A stretch of 64,000 nt of DNA, taken from the NCBI GenBank assembly GCA_024138015.1, contig JAMXBB010000010.1, positions 80,558,038 to 80,622,037 on the forward strand. Reading direction: 5' to 3'. The stretch comes from Lumnitzera littorea. Lineage: Eukaryota; Streptophyta; Magnoliopsida; Myrtales; Combretaceae. The position numbers and the translations under genes are program-made. Shown one piece after another: positions 10,850-22,436 of the stretch. The notes beneath the pieces are model-generated. The model did not search any database and had not been told where the DNA came from. It was given only the letters and a program-made list of their open reading frames with translations. Within the stretch, counting starts at the first letter, position 1, and each line of letters opens with the position of its first letter.

Positions 10850-13800
10850 TGTAATACCCTAGGGTTTCGATTCAATACACTAATTCTAGGATCTTCACCC
10901 CTAATTTCAGGGCATCAGGTAACCTTATCTTTTTTAGTTCAACTTCACAATATGGCTAGAAAAGTTAGAAGAAGTATCCTAATAAAGTATATTTCTCAAA
11001 ATAAGCTATATAATAGAATTAATTTAAGAAAAATATCAATTTATCAAGAAAATCGATAATTATCAAAAACATGAAATTCTAATTTTGAGACATAGCGAGA
11101 TATTATAAATAAGTTATTTAACTTATAAAAATAATAAATGAAGTTGAATTATATATAATATACATGTATTTACATAGAATATACATTATATGTGTTAAAT
11201 ACATATATATAATAATAATAAATTATAAAAATGAGCAAAATTAATTAAAAAAATGATAAGATGAATCATCAAATGATGTGGCAACTTGAGAATCATTTGG
11301 AATGATGAGTGAACACCTAAATAACAAGAGGATGACACCTAACACCTAGTGGACAATTAAGAAAATATTGAATTGACATGTGCTAAGTCACTTTTTGACA
11401 TGTAATAATTCTAAAATCTATAAATAGGGCATCAAACAACATTTGCAACATTTTAGGACTTTGGAAATACAAGAACACAATTTATGAAAATTATAAAAAA
11501 AAAATTCAAAAACAAAATAAAATAAAAATAGAACAAAAACAAAGTTGGGTCTAGTCTAGGGCGATTTGTACACTAAAACACAACCTGACACGAAGTGGCT
11601 TGGGGGTCCAAAGGTGGGTGGCACGACTAGTCTTTCTTACAAGGAGCGGCAACTAAAGGGTAGTTGAGACAGCTGGTTCGGTCATTCAATTTTCCGACTA
11701 AATATTGCTTGGTTTTCTAAAAATATCAAATGGCCTTATTTAATTATGAAAATTTGTTTCCTTAGATTATTTTTAGTATAGTTTAATATAGTAAATTTAT
11801 TTTAATTAAATATTAAGTGGAAAAACAAGGTCCTTAAGAACATGCCCAGTTTGGGTAAATTTTAATTTAATTTAATTTTTAGAAATATTAAATAATATTC
11901 TTTCAAGCTAAACTTTTGTATATAATATGCTTACTATTTATTATATTTACTTTGAATAAAACTTGTAATTTTGTTGATTTCTTAGAATAATTAGTCTTTG
12001 ATAAAATTAATTAATGAGCCCTATATATTCTGACTTTCGGAGGTTTATAATGATGTTTAGATCACTTGATTTTTTATGTAGTAATTAAATTTGTTTATTT
12101 TCTCTAATTTTGAGCTAAAAATGCAATTTTTTTTAAAATTAGGTGAGAACCTCGATAACACCTATGAATGATCAATATAAAACTATATATTTTTGTGAGT
12201 CTATAAGATTTTTCGTAGATTTAATCGGGCCTGTATAATATTTATTGTGTGTTTTCCTAATATAAGCCTATATATTATATATTAGCCTAATATGTGAAAT
12301 AGTAAATAATACTATTAAGATGTTTGTTAAGATAATGCAAGATTAGTAATTATGACATGTAATTGATGCTAGACATGGTTGGAAAGTGTAATTTTTAGGA
12401 CTTTTAGTCTAAAGATAAAACTTATTCGAGTCAATTACGAAGTTATGATAACATGTAACCAAATCAATAGTAAGAAAAGGTATTTTTGGACTTGTGACCA
12501 TATTGATTAGTTTTATTTCTTAAGATATCCTAATAGTACTCGAAATAATTGTGACGATATAAAGTTTACCAAAATCGAATAGGAATTGAGTAAGATATGA
12601 TCAAATGAAGTTCAAAAATGCGATTGTAAAAGCTTATAAAAGTTTAGTTTGGATTCATAGTTGATTTGGAAACTAAATATATTTTCCTTGGTGAAATAGG
12701 TAAGGAAGGACCAAGTCATGAAGCTTATGATTTTACACTACCATCACGCCTAAGTAAGTGGATATTTCTGTTTTTGTGCAAGTAAACCTATGTCTACTTG
12801 ATTTAAAGTTAGTGATATCGCAAAGTGCAATTGTGAGGTTGATTGATTGAGTATGTAACTCTATTGAATATGCATTGATTCATTGAAGTGTTTCCTTATG
12901 TATGACTGATTAGTGAATGCGTTTTATTGTTTAGAAAACTTGGAAACTGATATGTCCTTCAAGGTGTTCACCTAAGTAAAGCCTATACGAAAGGATGAAT
13001 TATAAAGTCGAGACAGAAAGCTATGACTACGATAATTGATATGTTTATGTTGTGGAATTTGAAACTTGTGCATGATGCAGGGCTATTATATTACTTGTTG
13101 CATTCATGGCATAATACAAAAAGACTTACCGGTCAAGTTTTTGAAAACCTAAATATTGCTAGGCTAGGTTTTGAGCATATAAAATTGCATTACTTAACTT
13201 AGTTTAGCTACAAAGTGTGGTTTCAGCTAAACCAACTATGTGCTAAATTTATGAACCACAATGGGTGGGTTTTGTTTTGTTAAGTTTTGGGGGTCCTATA
13301 ATTAGGTAGTTCCTTGTTGTCTCTAGGTTACTGGATATTGTATCCAAATGCCTAGATATGTTGACTAACTAGATGAATAATTTGGAAGAGAATAGAATGA
13401 CGTTATTGATGCATGTTATGTACATGAGCATAACACATATTCCCTGTATAGACAGTTTGTCTTGATAACTTTGAATATGAAATTGAATATCTTATGATAA
13501 TGATATTTTGTAAATGCGTGTTATGCTTGCTCCGTGTTTTGTTTTTATCCATTCTCACTTAGCTCATAGAGAGCCGAGGGGATACTTATATATCCTCAAG
13601 TTAAGAAGAGAACTACTAAGGCATCACCATCAATTAGGGGAAAGACTTTTGAGAGCGCATAAGATGAAGTTAGCTACTTTTAACAAAGCCTTGTTGTATT
13701 TTGGTCTTAGTTTCAGAAGGATCTGTACATATGTTATGAAAAAAAAAAATGTATTGTGTTTTAGGTTTGGTTAAATTTAATGGATGTACTCTTTTGTATA

Positions 13801-13917
13801 AATAATTATAAAGTTGAACTCTGTCATAGTACTCTTTTGTTATAAATAAAATTTTTGTTGAATATAAACAAGTATACCTATGTAATGGTATATCATGTAC
13901 TATGCTAGGATGTGACA
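10850..13917 (+). repeat. 3' LTR of element A
   Basis: Begins TGTAATACCCTAGGG after a purine tract and ends GGATGTGACA, the TG...CA ends and the start/end style of Tekay-like LTRs. Length 3068 bp. A TATA box TCTATAAATAGG lies at 11417-11428, consistent with the LTR promoter. The next base belongs to the gag of element B, so this LTR marks an insertion into B. The bases after the LTR are AACAT; the matching copy would lie before the lost 5' LTR. Open frames at 13514-13918 are shadows. Confidence 0.75.
11417..11428 (+). promoter_or_regulatory. TATA box of the element A LTR
   Basis: TCTATAAATAGG, about 570 bp into the LTR, followed by an A-rich leader. A nearly identical TATA occurs on the minus strand in LTR L2 (43492-43503). 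Confidence 0.6.
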
Positions 13918-14640
13918 AACATTACCAAAGCAAACACCAACTTACCTAATAGAAAATGACTACTTCGGATTTATTAGCAAACAAGAGAAAGGTCTGTGTA
14001 ATAATTGTAATGAAATTCCATAAAGGGCATATGTATAAGACAAAAATTTTGTTGATGATAAAATCTAAGGATGAAGAAGAAATAAGTGAATTGATTAAGG
14101 AGGACGAGAATGGAGATGAGCAAAAGATAGTTGAAGAAACAAGTCAAGAAGCAAAAATCAGTTATCATGCGATGATAGGGGTGTTTGTACCTAAATCTTT
14201 CAAATTGCAAGGGATTATCAAAGGAAAAAGTGTTACTCTATAGATTAACACATGAAGTACACACAATTTTATATAGCTAAGTGTGATCAAACAACGTAAC
14301 TTGACCATATTTATTACACCTTTGTTTAAGGTCATGGTAGGAAATGGAGAGCATTTAAATTGTAATGGAGTGTGTAGAAATGTGCCTATAAAAATTTAAC
14401 AAACTATATTCAAACTAGATTACTGTGTTTTACTATTATAAGGGGCTAATATAGTTTTAGGGGTTCAATGGCTTACGTCTTTAGGCCTAATCATCATGGA
14501 ATATAGTGCACTCATTATGTCATTTCATATTAATGGAAATGTAGTACAATTAGAAGGGGAAGTTGCTATTCCAAAGCCAATCACTTCAAGGCAATTAAAT
14601 AAACTAATATCTACTAATAATGTGATGTATTTCTATCATT
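13918..14640 (+). pseudogene. gag zinc knuckle and protease of element B
   Basis: The segment opens inside gag: EKGLCNNCNE in one frame followed, after a frameshift near 14010, by KFHKGHMYKTK in another, together a CCHC zinc knuckle whose final Cys is Tyr. An acidic linker follows (DEEEISELIKEDENGDE). The retroviral-type aspartic protease active site is visible at 14244 as I-N-T-stop-S-T-H-N-F-I; the catalytic Asp is Asn (AAC at 14247) and the following Gly codon is a stop. The LGVQWL block (about 14460) and a Phe-His-Ile-Asn-Gly strand follow. The N-terminal gag and 5' LTR are missing because element A sits at this junction. Confidence 0.8.
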
Positions 14641-16060
14641 TAATGGCTTAGATTAGAGATTCCTCCCTCGATAATACCAACAATGAAGCTATGGGAGCTC
14701 TATTTGGTAGATTTCTAGAGGTGTTTGCAATTCCTTCATAATTGTCACCTTTACGTGATGTACGACGCCACATTCACTTAACACTTACTAATTTTCGCCC
14801 TTATCACTACCCATATTTCCAAAAATCTGAAATTGAGAAATTATTAAGGAGATGTCAGAATCAAGAATTATTCAGCCAAGTATTAGTCTATTTTCTTCTC
14901 CAATGCTCTTAATTAAGAAAACAAGATGGGAGTTAGCGCTTTTATATAGATTATACAACACTTAATCAGGCCATAATACTTGACAAATTTTCAATACCTA
15001 CGATTGACAAACTCTTGGATGGATTTTATGAAGCTACAATATTTTCAAAGTTAGATGTTAGAGCTAGGTATGATCGAATCAAAATAGATCCTAAGATATA
15101 CCTAAAACAACATTTAGAACTCATGAAAGATACAATAAATTTCTCGTAATGCCTCTCAAATTGTCACATACCCCTACAACTTTTCTAGCTATTATGAACA
15201 AAATTTTTTGACCATATTTGAGGAAATTTGTTATTGTATTTTTTAATGACATATTGATTTACATAAGATGTGGGATGATCATCAAGGACAATTGGTGAAG
15301 GTATTACACATACCAAAAAAGTAATAGTTTTATGTTAAAAAATCAAAGTGCTCTTTTTCTAAGACTTCAATTGAATATTTAGGACATGTAGTGTCCAAAG
15401 GAGTTAGACCTAATCTAGAGAAAGTTGCAGCAATCAAGTAATGGCCAAAACCTAGTAATGCTCAACAATTAAGGGTTTTCTAGGCTCGATGAGGTATTAC
15501 CAAAAATTTGTGCATGGTTATGCATATATTGCCATACCACTTATAAATTTATTAAAGAAAAATTCTTTATAGTGGAATACTGAGGGTCAATAGGCCTTTG
15601 AGAAGTTGAAGGCAGCTTTAGTGAACATAAGAGTCTTAGCTTTACCAAATTTTGAAATTCCGTTTATTATAGAGACTAATGCTTCAAGAGCTAGTATAGG
15701 GGTAATTTTGCATAAAGGCTCACAGTCCATTGCACTTTTTTAGTAAGAAGTTGATTTTGAAATTGTAGAAAGCAAGAACATATGTAAGGGAAATGGTGGC
15801 TATGGTAGAAGTAGTTAAAAAATGGAGGCATTACCTATTAGGTCACCATTTTATTATCCATATAGATCAAAAGAGCCTTAAGGACATTTTTACCTAAACT
15901 ATTCAAACCTTTGAACAGCAACATTATTTAGTGAAACTTCTTGGTTATGATTATGAAGTTCAATATAAATCAAGAGTTGAAAATAGAGTTGTAGATGCTT
16001 TATCAAGGCAATTAGAAGATACAACACAAGCTATGGCTATTTCTAAACCATCTTAAAGTA
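14641..16060 (+). pseudogene. Reverse transcriptase and RNase H of element B
   Basis: Ty3/gypsy RT motifs appear in order: RPYHYPYFQKSEIEKLL, FYIDYTTLNQA, DKFSIPTIDKLLD, FSKLDVRARYD, then the palm motif VIVFFNDILIY, where family members carry two Asp; here the first is Asn (AAT at 15245). The connection domain is followed by RNase H with PFIIETNAS, again Asp to Asn, and by DALSRQ-like sequence at about 15990 marking the end of RNase H. Several frameshifts and many TAG/TAA stops break the frame. In life this would copy element RNA to DNA in virus-like particles; with both active sites altered it cannot. Confidence 0.85.
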
Positions 16061-17540
16061 AGAATCTCAAACTAATGACACTTGGAAATCTATATATTAG
16101 AAAGTTGTACAAGGTGAAGCTCTTGAAGTAAGATTAAGGGAAAGGGATGGGTTACTAGTTTATGGCCATAGGTCGTATATTCCTTTACACTAAACCGTTA
16201 GATAAACATTAATGCATGAGTTCCATAATGCACCAGTAGGAGGATATGTAGGTGTATTGAAAACATTTAAACGTTTAAGTGCTTCTTTTTTCTAGGAAGG
16301 AATGAAGAAGGACATTGAAAATTTTGTGAAGAATTGTCATGTGTGTCGATAAACAAAATTTGTGACCAAACCACATCCTAAGCGAGGCTTCTTCAACCAT
16401 TCAATATACCTCAAAGAGTTTTTAAAGAAGTGGCTATGGACTTCATAAGACCCTTACTATGTGTAAAAGATACTCAATTGTATTGGTGCCAGTAAACCGA
16501 TTATCTCAATATTATCGTTTTGAAGCTCTGCCTTCTCTTTACACCACTGTAAGAGTTGTTGATCTTTTTATTCAAAGTGTAGTGAAATTGCATGGGGTCC
16601 TTAAAGCTATTCTTTTGGTTAAGGACAAGATCTTTACTAGCACTTTCTAGAAAGAGTTATTTCATTCAAGTAGGACAACTTTGAAGATGAGTTCTTCAAA
16701 TCACCCTCAAACTAATGGACAATCTAAAGTGTTGAACAAGTGCTTAAAGCATTATTCGAGAGCTTATGTAATGGATTTTCCTAAAGAGTGGCCAAAGTTC
16801 TTACCTTAGGTTGAGTATTGTTTCAATACCAACTTTCATACAACTTCAAAGATGATGCTCTTCGAGGTCTTATGTGGAAGAGCACCTCCCACAATTCCAA
16901 ATTATATTCAAGGTACATCTTTGAATGAAGTTATAGATTATGAATTAAAATCCAAATGTGAGATTCTCAAGCTTCTCGAAAGTAATTGGATTCTAGTTCA
17001 ATTGAGAATGAAGAATTTAGCAAATAAATACAAATCATATCAAAGTTTAGAAGTAGGGGATTATGCCTATGTTAAGTTAAAATAGGTGGACATCACTTGC
17101 TTCTCGAATGTCTAATAAGCTAGCTAGAAGGTATTGTGGCCCATTTAAAGTTTTAGCTAAAGTGGTTATGTTGCTTATCAATTGGAGTTGACTGTATATC
17201 CTATAATACATCTAGTTTTTCACATTTCATTACTCAAGAAAGCTAAAGGGGAGTTACCTAACAAAATTTATTTACCATTAGATTGTTAAGTTAAACCTTT
17301 GTCAATACTGGATATTAGAGATATTTAAAGAGAGGGACATTTAGTGACTCAACTATTAGTACAATGGGAGAGGCTATTGTTTGAGGATGTTATACGGATG
17401 GATTTAGAGGAATTTCAAAGACTATATTAATTGTTTCACCTCAAGGACAAGATGAATCTTGTATTAATGAGGGAAAATGTTATGAATCAAGCTACAAGAA
17501 ACATTCGAAAGCCTAAGTACTTAGAGGATTACATTTAGTA
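16061..17540 (+). pseudogene. Integrase and C-terminal chromodomain-like region of element B
   Basis: Zinc-finger part: HNAPVGGYVGVLKTFKRL and NFVKNCHVC. The core reads through PVNRLSQYYRFEALPS and VVKLHGVLKAILLVKDKIF, then NHPQTNGQSKVLNKCL and RAYVMDFPKEWPKFLP. A C-terminal GDYAYVKLK block and a chromo-like tail (LVTQLLVQWERLLFEDV) end in LEDYI-stop at 17538. Changes versus the conserved HPQTDGQSE motif are Asp to Asn and Glu to Lys, both G-to-A. Trp positions before KEL (16648) and before VEY (16807) are TAG. The clade looks Reina/Galadriel-like rather than Tekay, judged from the integrase core, but I cannot place it firmly. No clear 3' LTR was found downstream. Confidence 0.85.
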
Positions 17541-19500
17541 GTAAACTCATGCATACTTGAAACATTTCATACATACCTTCACTTGTATTTTACAATATGA
17601 TTAGAGGGTACTGGACTTAAGCATACACACACATGTATACTAGCATATGAACATTGCAATTGTAGATCTAAATAGACTTTATAGAAAATATAAAAACAAG
17701 AAATAATAGAAAGGGGATAATCAATACTCCATTGAACAAACTCTTTCTTCTCTTTCCTTAATTTTCTTGGAGTTACTTTGACACCCAAAATTCAAAGAAA
17801 ACCTAACACACATTACCTTGCATCATAAACATGTAGCAGGGAGCTAGCACATAAAAATCGTATAGAAATATAGATCGAGACAAGAGGAATAATTTGCTAT
17901 AATTCTTTTGCAATTTTAGTAAAGGAACTCACTATAATCAAAAACCCTACAAAGCATACAAAGAAGAAAAGACGCGGCATGTTTACCTAGAAAAAGGATT
18001 GAGATGAGAAAGAAAAAAGACAAATACAGTGGAGGGTCAATTCTTTTAAGAAAATAACCCAATTGATTAAACATTATCGTTTGGAAGTGTTGGGCCTTTA
18101 TAATTAAGCTTTGAAAATTGTCAAATAATTATTTGTTTGACAATAATTTTGATAATTAGACTACTAAGAACATTTTTAAAGTTAAAAAAGTTCACTTTAA
18201 CAAGTCATTACACAATTTAGCATATCAAATGATAGATTTTTAAAATAATATTAACATGTCAAAACACTGGAAAAGAAAGAAAATTGACATCAAAACAACA
18301 TATCCGAAAGAAAACAAATATTGAAGCAATGAATGAAAAGACGCATATTTTTCTTCTAGAGAAATGAGATCGTTATTCTATAAGGAGAGAATTTTGGGAG
18401 AGTTATGAAAACTATATTTTTTTTAATCAATTTTACTAAAAAGTAATATTGATAATACACCAAATTAGTTTCACAATGATCATCATAAAAATAAATAACT
18501 ACTAACTAACTTAAAAGTAAGGCTGAAATACAATTGGTATTTTTTCAAAAAAATACGTTTTCACGTCAATTCACATAACGTATTAATTTCATTAAATATT
18601 TTTTGGAGATATAGTTACCATATAAGATTGGATTTAGATCTTTTAAAGTTACTTTTCTCAAGTTATCTCTTTAAAATATAGACACGTATAATTAATTATT
18701 AATATTATAGGGAAAAAAATGATATCATTCAATATTTCAAAATTTAAGATAATCTCAATCATTAAATTTATAACTTGAGTTAAAATACTTTAGAGAATCC
18801 ATTTCTTATAAGATTAAGTTTCCAAGATTACCCTTTTTCTTCATTTATTATGTGATAATAAGGAAGGTAAACTCTTGAGGTTTTTTTGTTTTAATTGTAA
18901 TTTAGTATTAGAAAAACCTTATTGACATGTATTCATTAAATAATATTGATTATATTGTCTATAATATATTTCTATATGTTGAAACTTAATAAACCAGTTT
19001 CCAGTATAGGTACTTGTTAACTATCAATGAACCTTATATTATAAGTTGTGGTGATTTACCATAAAAATTAAATTATTGATTCAAAAAATAAAATTATGAT
19101 AGTTTCTATCAAATTTGTCAACAAATGCAAAGATTGTCAATAAATTCTTTTATTATTGATGAACCTTATTCTTAATTATTTTAGAGCCAACCAATATATA
19201 GTATAGTATGAAGTAGGCACAGGATATTTCAATAGATTACTAATTTTGTTAACGATGAGTTTAACATTTCAATAAAGTGAACCAAGCCAATATAAGCATA
19301 ACCATGCCTATCTTTCTGTCCATCAACATCAAGGCACCTCATACACCACATTAATATATAAAAAAACTCTTATTTATAAACGTTTCACTTTATCCCAAAT
19401 TACTTCATTAAAGTTTTTTAGCAAATCATTTTAATTTTTATGGATCCCATTATTATAATTTTAACCAATGAAATTTAAAAAAAAAAAAAAACCATATAAG
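17541..19500. other. Non-coding AT-rich spacer
   Basis: No gene recognised. A purine run AGAAAGGGGA near 17710 could be the B polypurine tract, but no LTR pair supports it. At 18117-18144 there is a short palindrome (ATTGTCAAA, 10-nt spacer, TTTGACAAT). The rest is AT-rich sequence with poly-A and poly-T runs. Confidence 0.5.
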
Positions 19501-20399
19501 TGATGGTTGCTTGTCAGAGCAACCTCAGGATGTGAAGCAATCCCATCTCATATCCATTTACTGGAGAATCAACTGGATTCTCATTGCTTCAGCCTTGGAG
19601 AATGCGAAAGTCACCTTGCTACTCTTGCTCTTAGATGACCCTATAAAATGTCAATCTATTCAATGACAAATTAACTTATCATGAATGACCAGTCTCATAA
19701 TGCAGAAAATAATGGATGAAAGAAATTCCAAGAGCTTGAAAATTGGAGTAGGTGCAGTCTTGCGAAAAGTGTATGATCAGAGTTTATTCTTGTTTTCGTA
19801 TTATCAGTCGTAAGGATCATGAATTTGTCGGCTTGGGAAGAGAGATTCAGCTCGCCAACGTCAAAGCTAAGCTTAGTCCTGTTTTCCTATACTTAAGAGA
19901 CTCCCATTCAATAGTATTAACTAGCAATATTCAACTACAAATAAACCTCCAACATCTGAAAACATGTAACTGATAATTTCTAAAACGCTATAGGATTAGA
20001 ATCAACAGACAACAAATTTTCGCACTTGCGTAGCCACAAGATAATATCAACATCATCATTCACCTTAATAATAAATAATTGCGACCTGTAACAGCAAAGG
20101 AAAGTACGTGTACAAATAGACTGCGCTGCAAGCAGTCCCACACATGGTGAAAAACAGAACAGGCCAGCAATGTTAGATAGAGTACCACATGTTACCATGT
20201 ATCATATCATCCCTGGATGATTATTTGTGACCCCTAATGCTAACAACCAGTCAATGTGTAAGGTAAGGTGAGTATTGTCTCCTGCATATATTTAGTTTAT
20301 AAGCTTCTCTAAAATCCCATTAAAACTTGAAAGTCAAACCCTCCTAGGTTATTTGAAAACAACCTTTTGGCTACCATGAAAGGCAGGCTGGGGTGAAGA
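19501..20399. other. Unique-looking intergenic sequence downstream of HMGA
   Basis: Less AT-rich than the transposon areas and without recognisable element protein motifs. It includes a possible minus-strand terminal exon (19558-19640, listed separately). Frames at 19752-20198 resemble no family I know. Confidence 0.4.
19558..19640 (-). CDS. Possible terminal exon of an unidentified gene
   Basis: On the minus strand a T-rich stretch ends in TTTTATAG, a plausible plant splice acceptor, at 19641. The following 83 bases read SSKSKSSKVTFAFSKAEAMR and then IQLILQ before TAA. The mix of residues looks protein-like. I do not recognise the family and could not locate an upstream exon with a matching donor, so this may be chance. 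It lies on the same strand as HMGA, about 1 kb beyond its stop codon. Confidence 0.2.
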
Positions 20400-20684
20400 G
20401 AACTGTCTTTCCAGTTTCAACTGGATAAGGATCTAAACCCGACAATAGAATCAATCGTCTTCTACAACATTGGAAACCAACACAAACCTACTGCCTACTG
20501 CTACTACATAACGTATGTCAACATTGTACATTGAAGAAGCTACCCAAACAGATTAGTGAACGACAACGACAAGGACAAGGACAAAGACTCACCCGACAAA
20601 GAAATCGACACAAACTCCTAAATTTGCAGACACAATACATATGAAGAGAATCCGGTGACACTACAGATCCCATTACAACAATCT
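20400..20684 (-). other. Probable 3' UTR of the HMGA gene
   Basis: Sequence following the stop codon on the minus strand is T-rich and unlike the surrounding transposon debris (TTCTTTGTCGGGTGAGTC, TTCAATGTACAATGTTGACA). The true polyadenylation site cannot be fixed from sequence alone, so the left boundary is approximate. Confidence 0.4.
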
Positions 20685-21504
20685 CTAATTTTCTACACTC
20701 ACTTCACTCAAAGGTGTAACTTTCGCCTTCGGAGGCCTGCCCCTTGGTCTCTTTGCAGCCCCATCTGCCTCCATCGATCCAACCAATCCTCCTGTAGGCT
20801 TGGGCGTTTTCCTAGGCCGGCCTCTTGGCCTCCCACTGCCACCCGAAGAGGAATTAGGGTCCTTCGGTGGACGGCCACGGGGCAGCTTCGGTTGGGCTGG
20901 AGCTCCACCAGGTGCGGAGGGATCCTTGGGCTTGGGAGGCCTGCCACGTCCCCGCCTAGGCGGTGCATTGGGATCACGTATGGTGTAATTGTTCTTCCAA
21001 AACACAAGTTCCCCGCTATCTTTCATCCTGTTGAGGTGATAGGAGAGCAATTGTGAGTGACCTGTTGGTAAGGTCCCGTATTTGGATTCAATGTACTTCG
21101 AGATTGCTGTCTTGTTGGAACCATCTGGCTCTTTCAAAGCTTCAAGTGCCGACATTATCATCTGTTTAACACCATACATGTCTCAGAGAAAAACAAGGCC
21201 ACTTCAAAGCTTCCTTTCAAAATTTTATTAAAAAAAAAAAGTACAAAATGGTTTTTTTTTTTTTAACTAAAGTTCTAATTAATAAAAATTCAGCTAGATT
21301 TTATCGGGAAGGAAAGATCTTTTCTTGTCTCGGACAGATATTTAAAAGCAAAAATCCAGGATCCAAAATTAAGTAAATCCTAGGATAAAAAGCAAAGACT
21401 TTTTTTTCCCCCCCGGTTGAAGTGTAGGGAGAAGAAGGATGCAAGTGTACCTCTGGGTAGGGAGGAATTGATGAAGGCTTGCTATCTTCCACAGAAGAAG
21501 CCAT
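20685..21504 (-). CDS. HMGA: HMGA-type protein: linker-histone fold plus four AT-hooks
   Basis: Two exons: 21504-21451 and 21161-20685, joined across a 289-bp intron with a CAGAG|GTACAC donor and an AACAG|ATGATA acceptor, phase 0, giving 176 residues. The ATG at 21504 is chosen because exon 1 (MASSVEDSKPSSIPPYPE) supplies the N-terminal PPYPE typical of plant HMG-I/Y proteins. Residues ~15-80 form an H1/H5 (H15) globular domain (SNKTAISKYIESKYG, GHSQLLSYHLNRMKDSGELV). AT-hooks with the GRP core lie near residues 88-95, 113-118, 131-136 and 158-163, separated by Pro-rich linkers. Such proteins bind the minor groove of AT-rich DNA and shape chromatin in the nucleus. Exon 2 is clearly richer in GC and CpG than its surroundings. 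No frameshift or stop: the only apparently functional gene here. Confidence 0.95.
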
Positions 21505-21800
21505 TATAGTGGCACACCAGTGAACAGGAAACAGAGAATGAAAAACTCAAAAAACCTTTCCTTGGGGTCTGTATAGCCCAACCACACCACACCGATCCAA
21601 TTAGTAGTAAAATACCAACACCGACCTCGTACCACTCCAGAATTCTTCCGAGCCTTTGAAGGGCAGTACAGTAGCTGTCTGCCTTTAGAAAAGAGAGGAG
21701 GAAAAAAAAAAAAAAAACAAAAGGAAATGGAAAAAAGGTAAAACAACTACTGGTAAGTTTAGGAAGAGGTTTTATTTCCTTTCTGCAGATAGCACATTGG
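21505..21800 (-). promoter_or_regulatory. 5' UTR and core promoter region of HMGA (approximate)
   Basis: Upstream of the start codon the minus strand carries a long pyrimidine tract (T-rich then CCTCCTCTCTTTTCT, plus-strand 21694-21718), common in plant 5' leaders. A TATA-like AAATAAAAC lies about 60 bases further upstream (near 21770). Transcription start not determinable. Confidence 0.35.
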
Positions 21801-21959
21801 CACTGTCGGACGACCAGGATGTTCGAATGGCTTTTTTGATCCAACGGAGGAAACTTGGCTGTGCAGGAGCTCACACGGATTGCTGACATAGCACAGATGA
21901 ACCGTTGGACTGTAGATATTTCCCCTTTCTTCAATTTTTTAATAGGCTCCATGCTGTGG

Positions 21960-22431
21960 CATATTTGTTCAGGGTTTCAAAAAAATATATTTTTTTTTAG
22001 TAAAAGATAAAAATAAAAAAGAAATACTTTATAACTTTCATGCTAATTAGAAACTTCGATAAAAAAAAGAGTAAGAAAATCTAAAAAGTCTTTCGTTTTA
22101 ATGTAATTATGAAATAAAATATTGATTTTTATCTTATCATTTCATTTTTCAAACATGTGACTCTCTTTAAGAGGTATTTTTAGTTTAGCAGTATCTTAGT
22201 TTCTTTTTTTCGTTAGGTTATAGGATTTGGTAAATGTATTGTTTCTTTAAGAAATACTAGCAAACGTGTGCATGTCCGAAAAATAAATAACATTGGATAA
22301 TAAAACTTATGACATACAAAGTTATTAAATCAAATTATATATACAATCGAACATTTTAAAATAGCGGGAGAAGACAAATTAACGATGAACCCTTTTCACA
22401 ATGCAATCTTAAAATTTAAATTTTAAACAAT
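21960..22431. other. AT-rich upstream spacer
   Basis: No coding potential or recognisable element. Ends at the target site of element C. Confidence 0.5.
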
Positions 22432-22436
22432 ATAAT
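22432..22436. other. Target-site duplication of element C, left copy
   Basis: ATAAT, identical to 32374-32378 on the other side of the element. Confidence 0.9.

Noticed and set aside
18117..18144. Short palindrome ATTGTCAAA...TTTGACAAT
   Set aside because: 9-bp arms in very AT-rich sequence are expected by chance; no terminator or element end fits.
20655..21056. Plus-strand frames of 133 and 62 codons antisense to HMGA
   Set aside because: Shadows of the GC-rich HMGA exon 2; Arg/Pro/Gly-rich translation mirrors the AT-hook codons.
21482..21952. 156-codon minus-strand frame overlapping HMGA exon 1 and its upstream sequence
   Set aside because: It covers the HMGA leader and pyrimidine tract in another frame; Phe-rich run comes from poly-T. 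The HMGA exon 1 frame explains the region.
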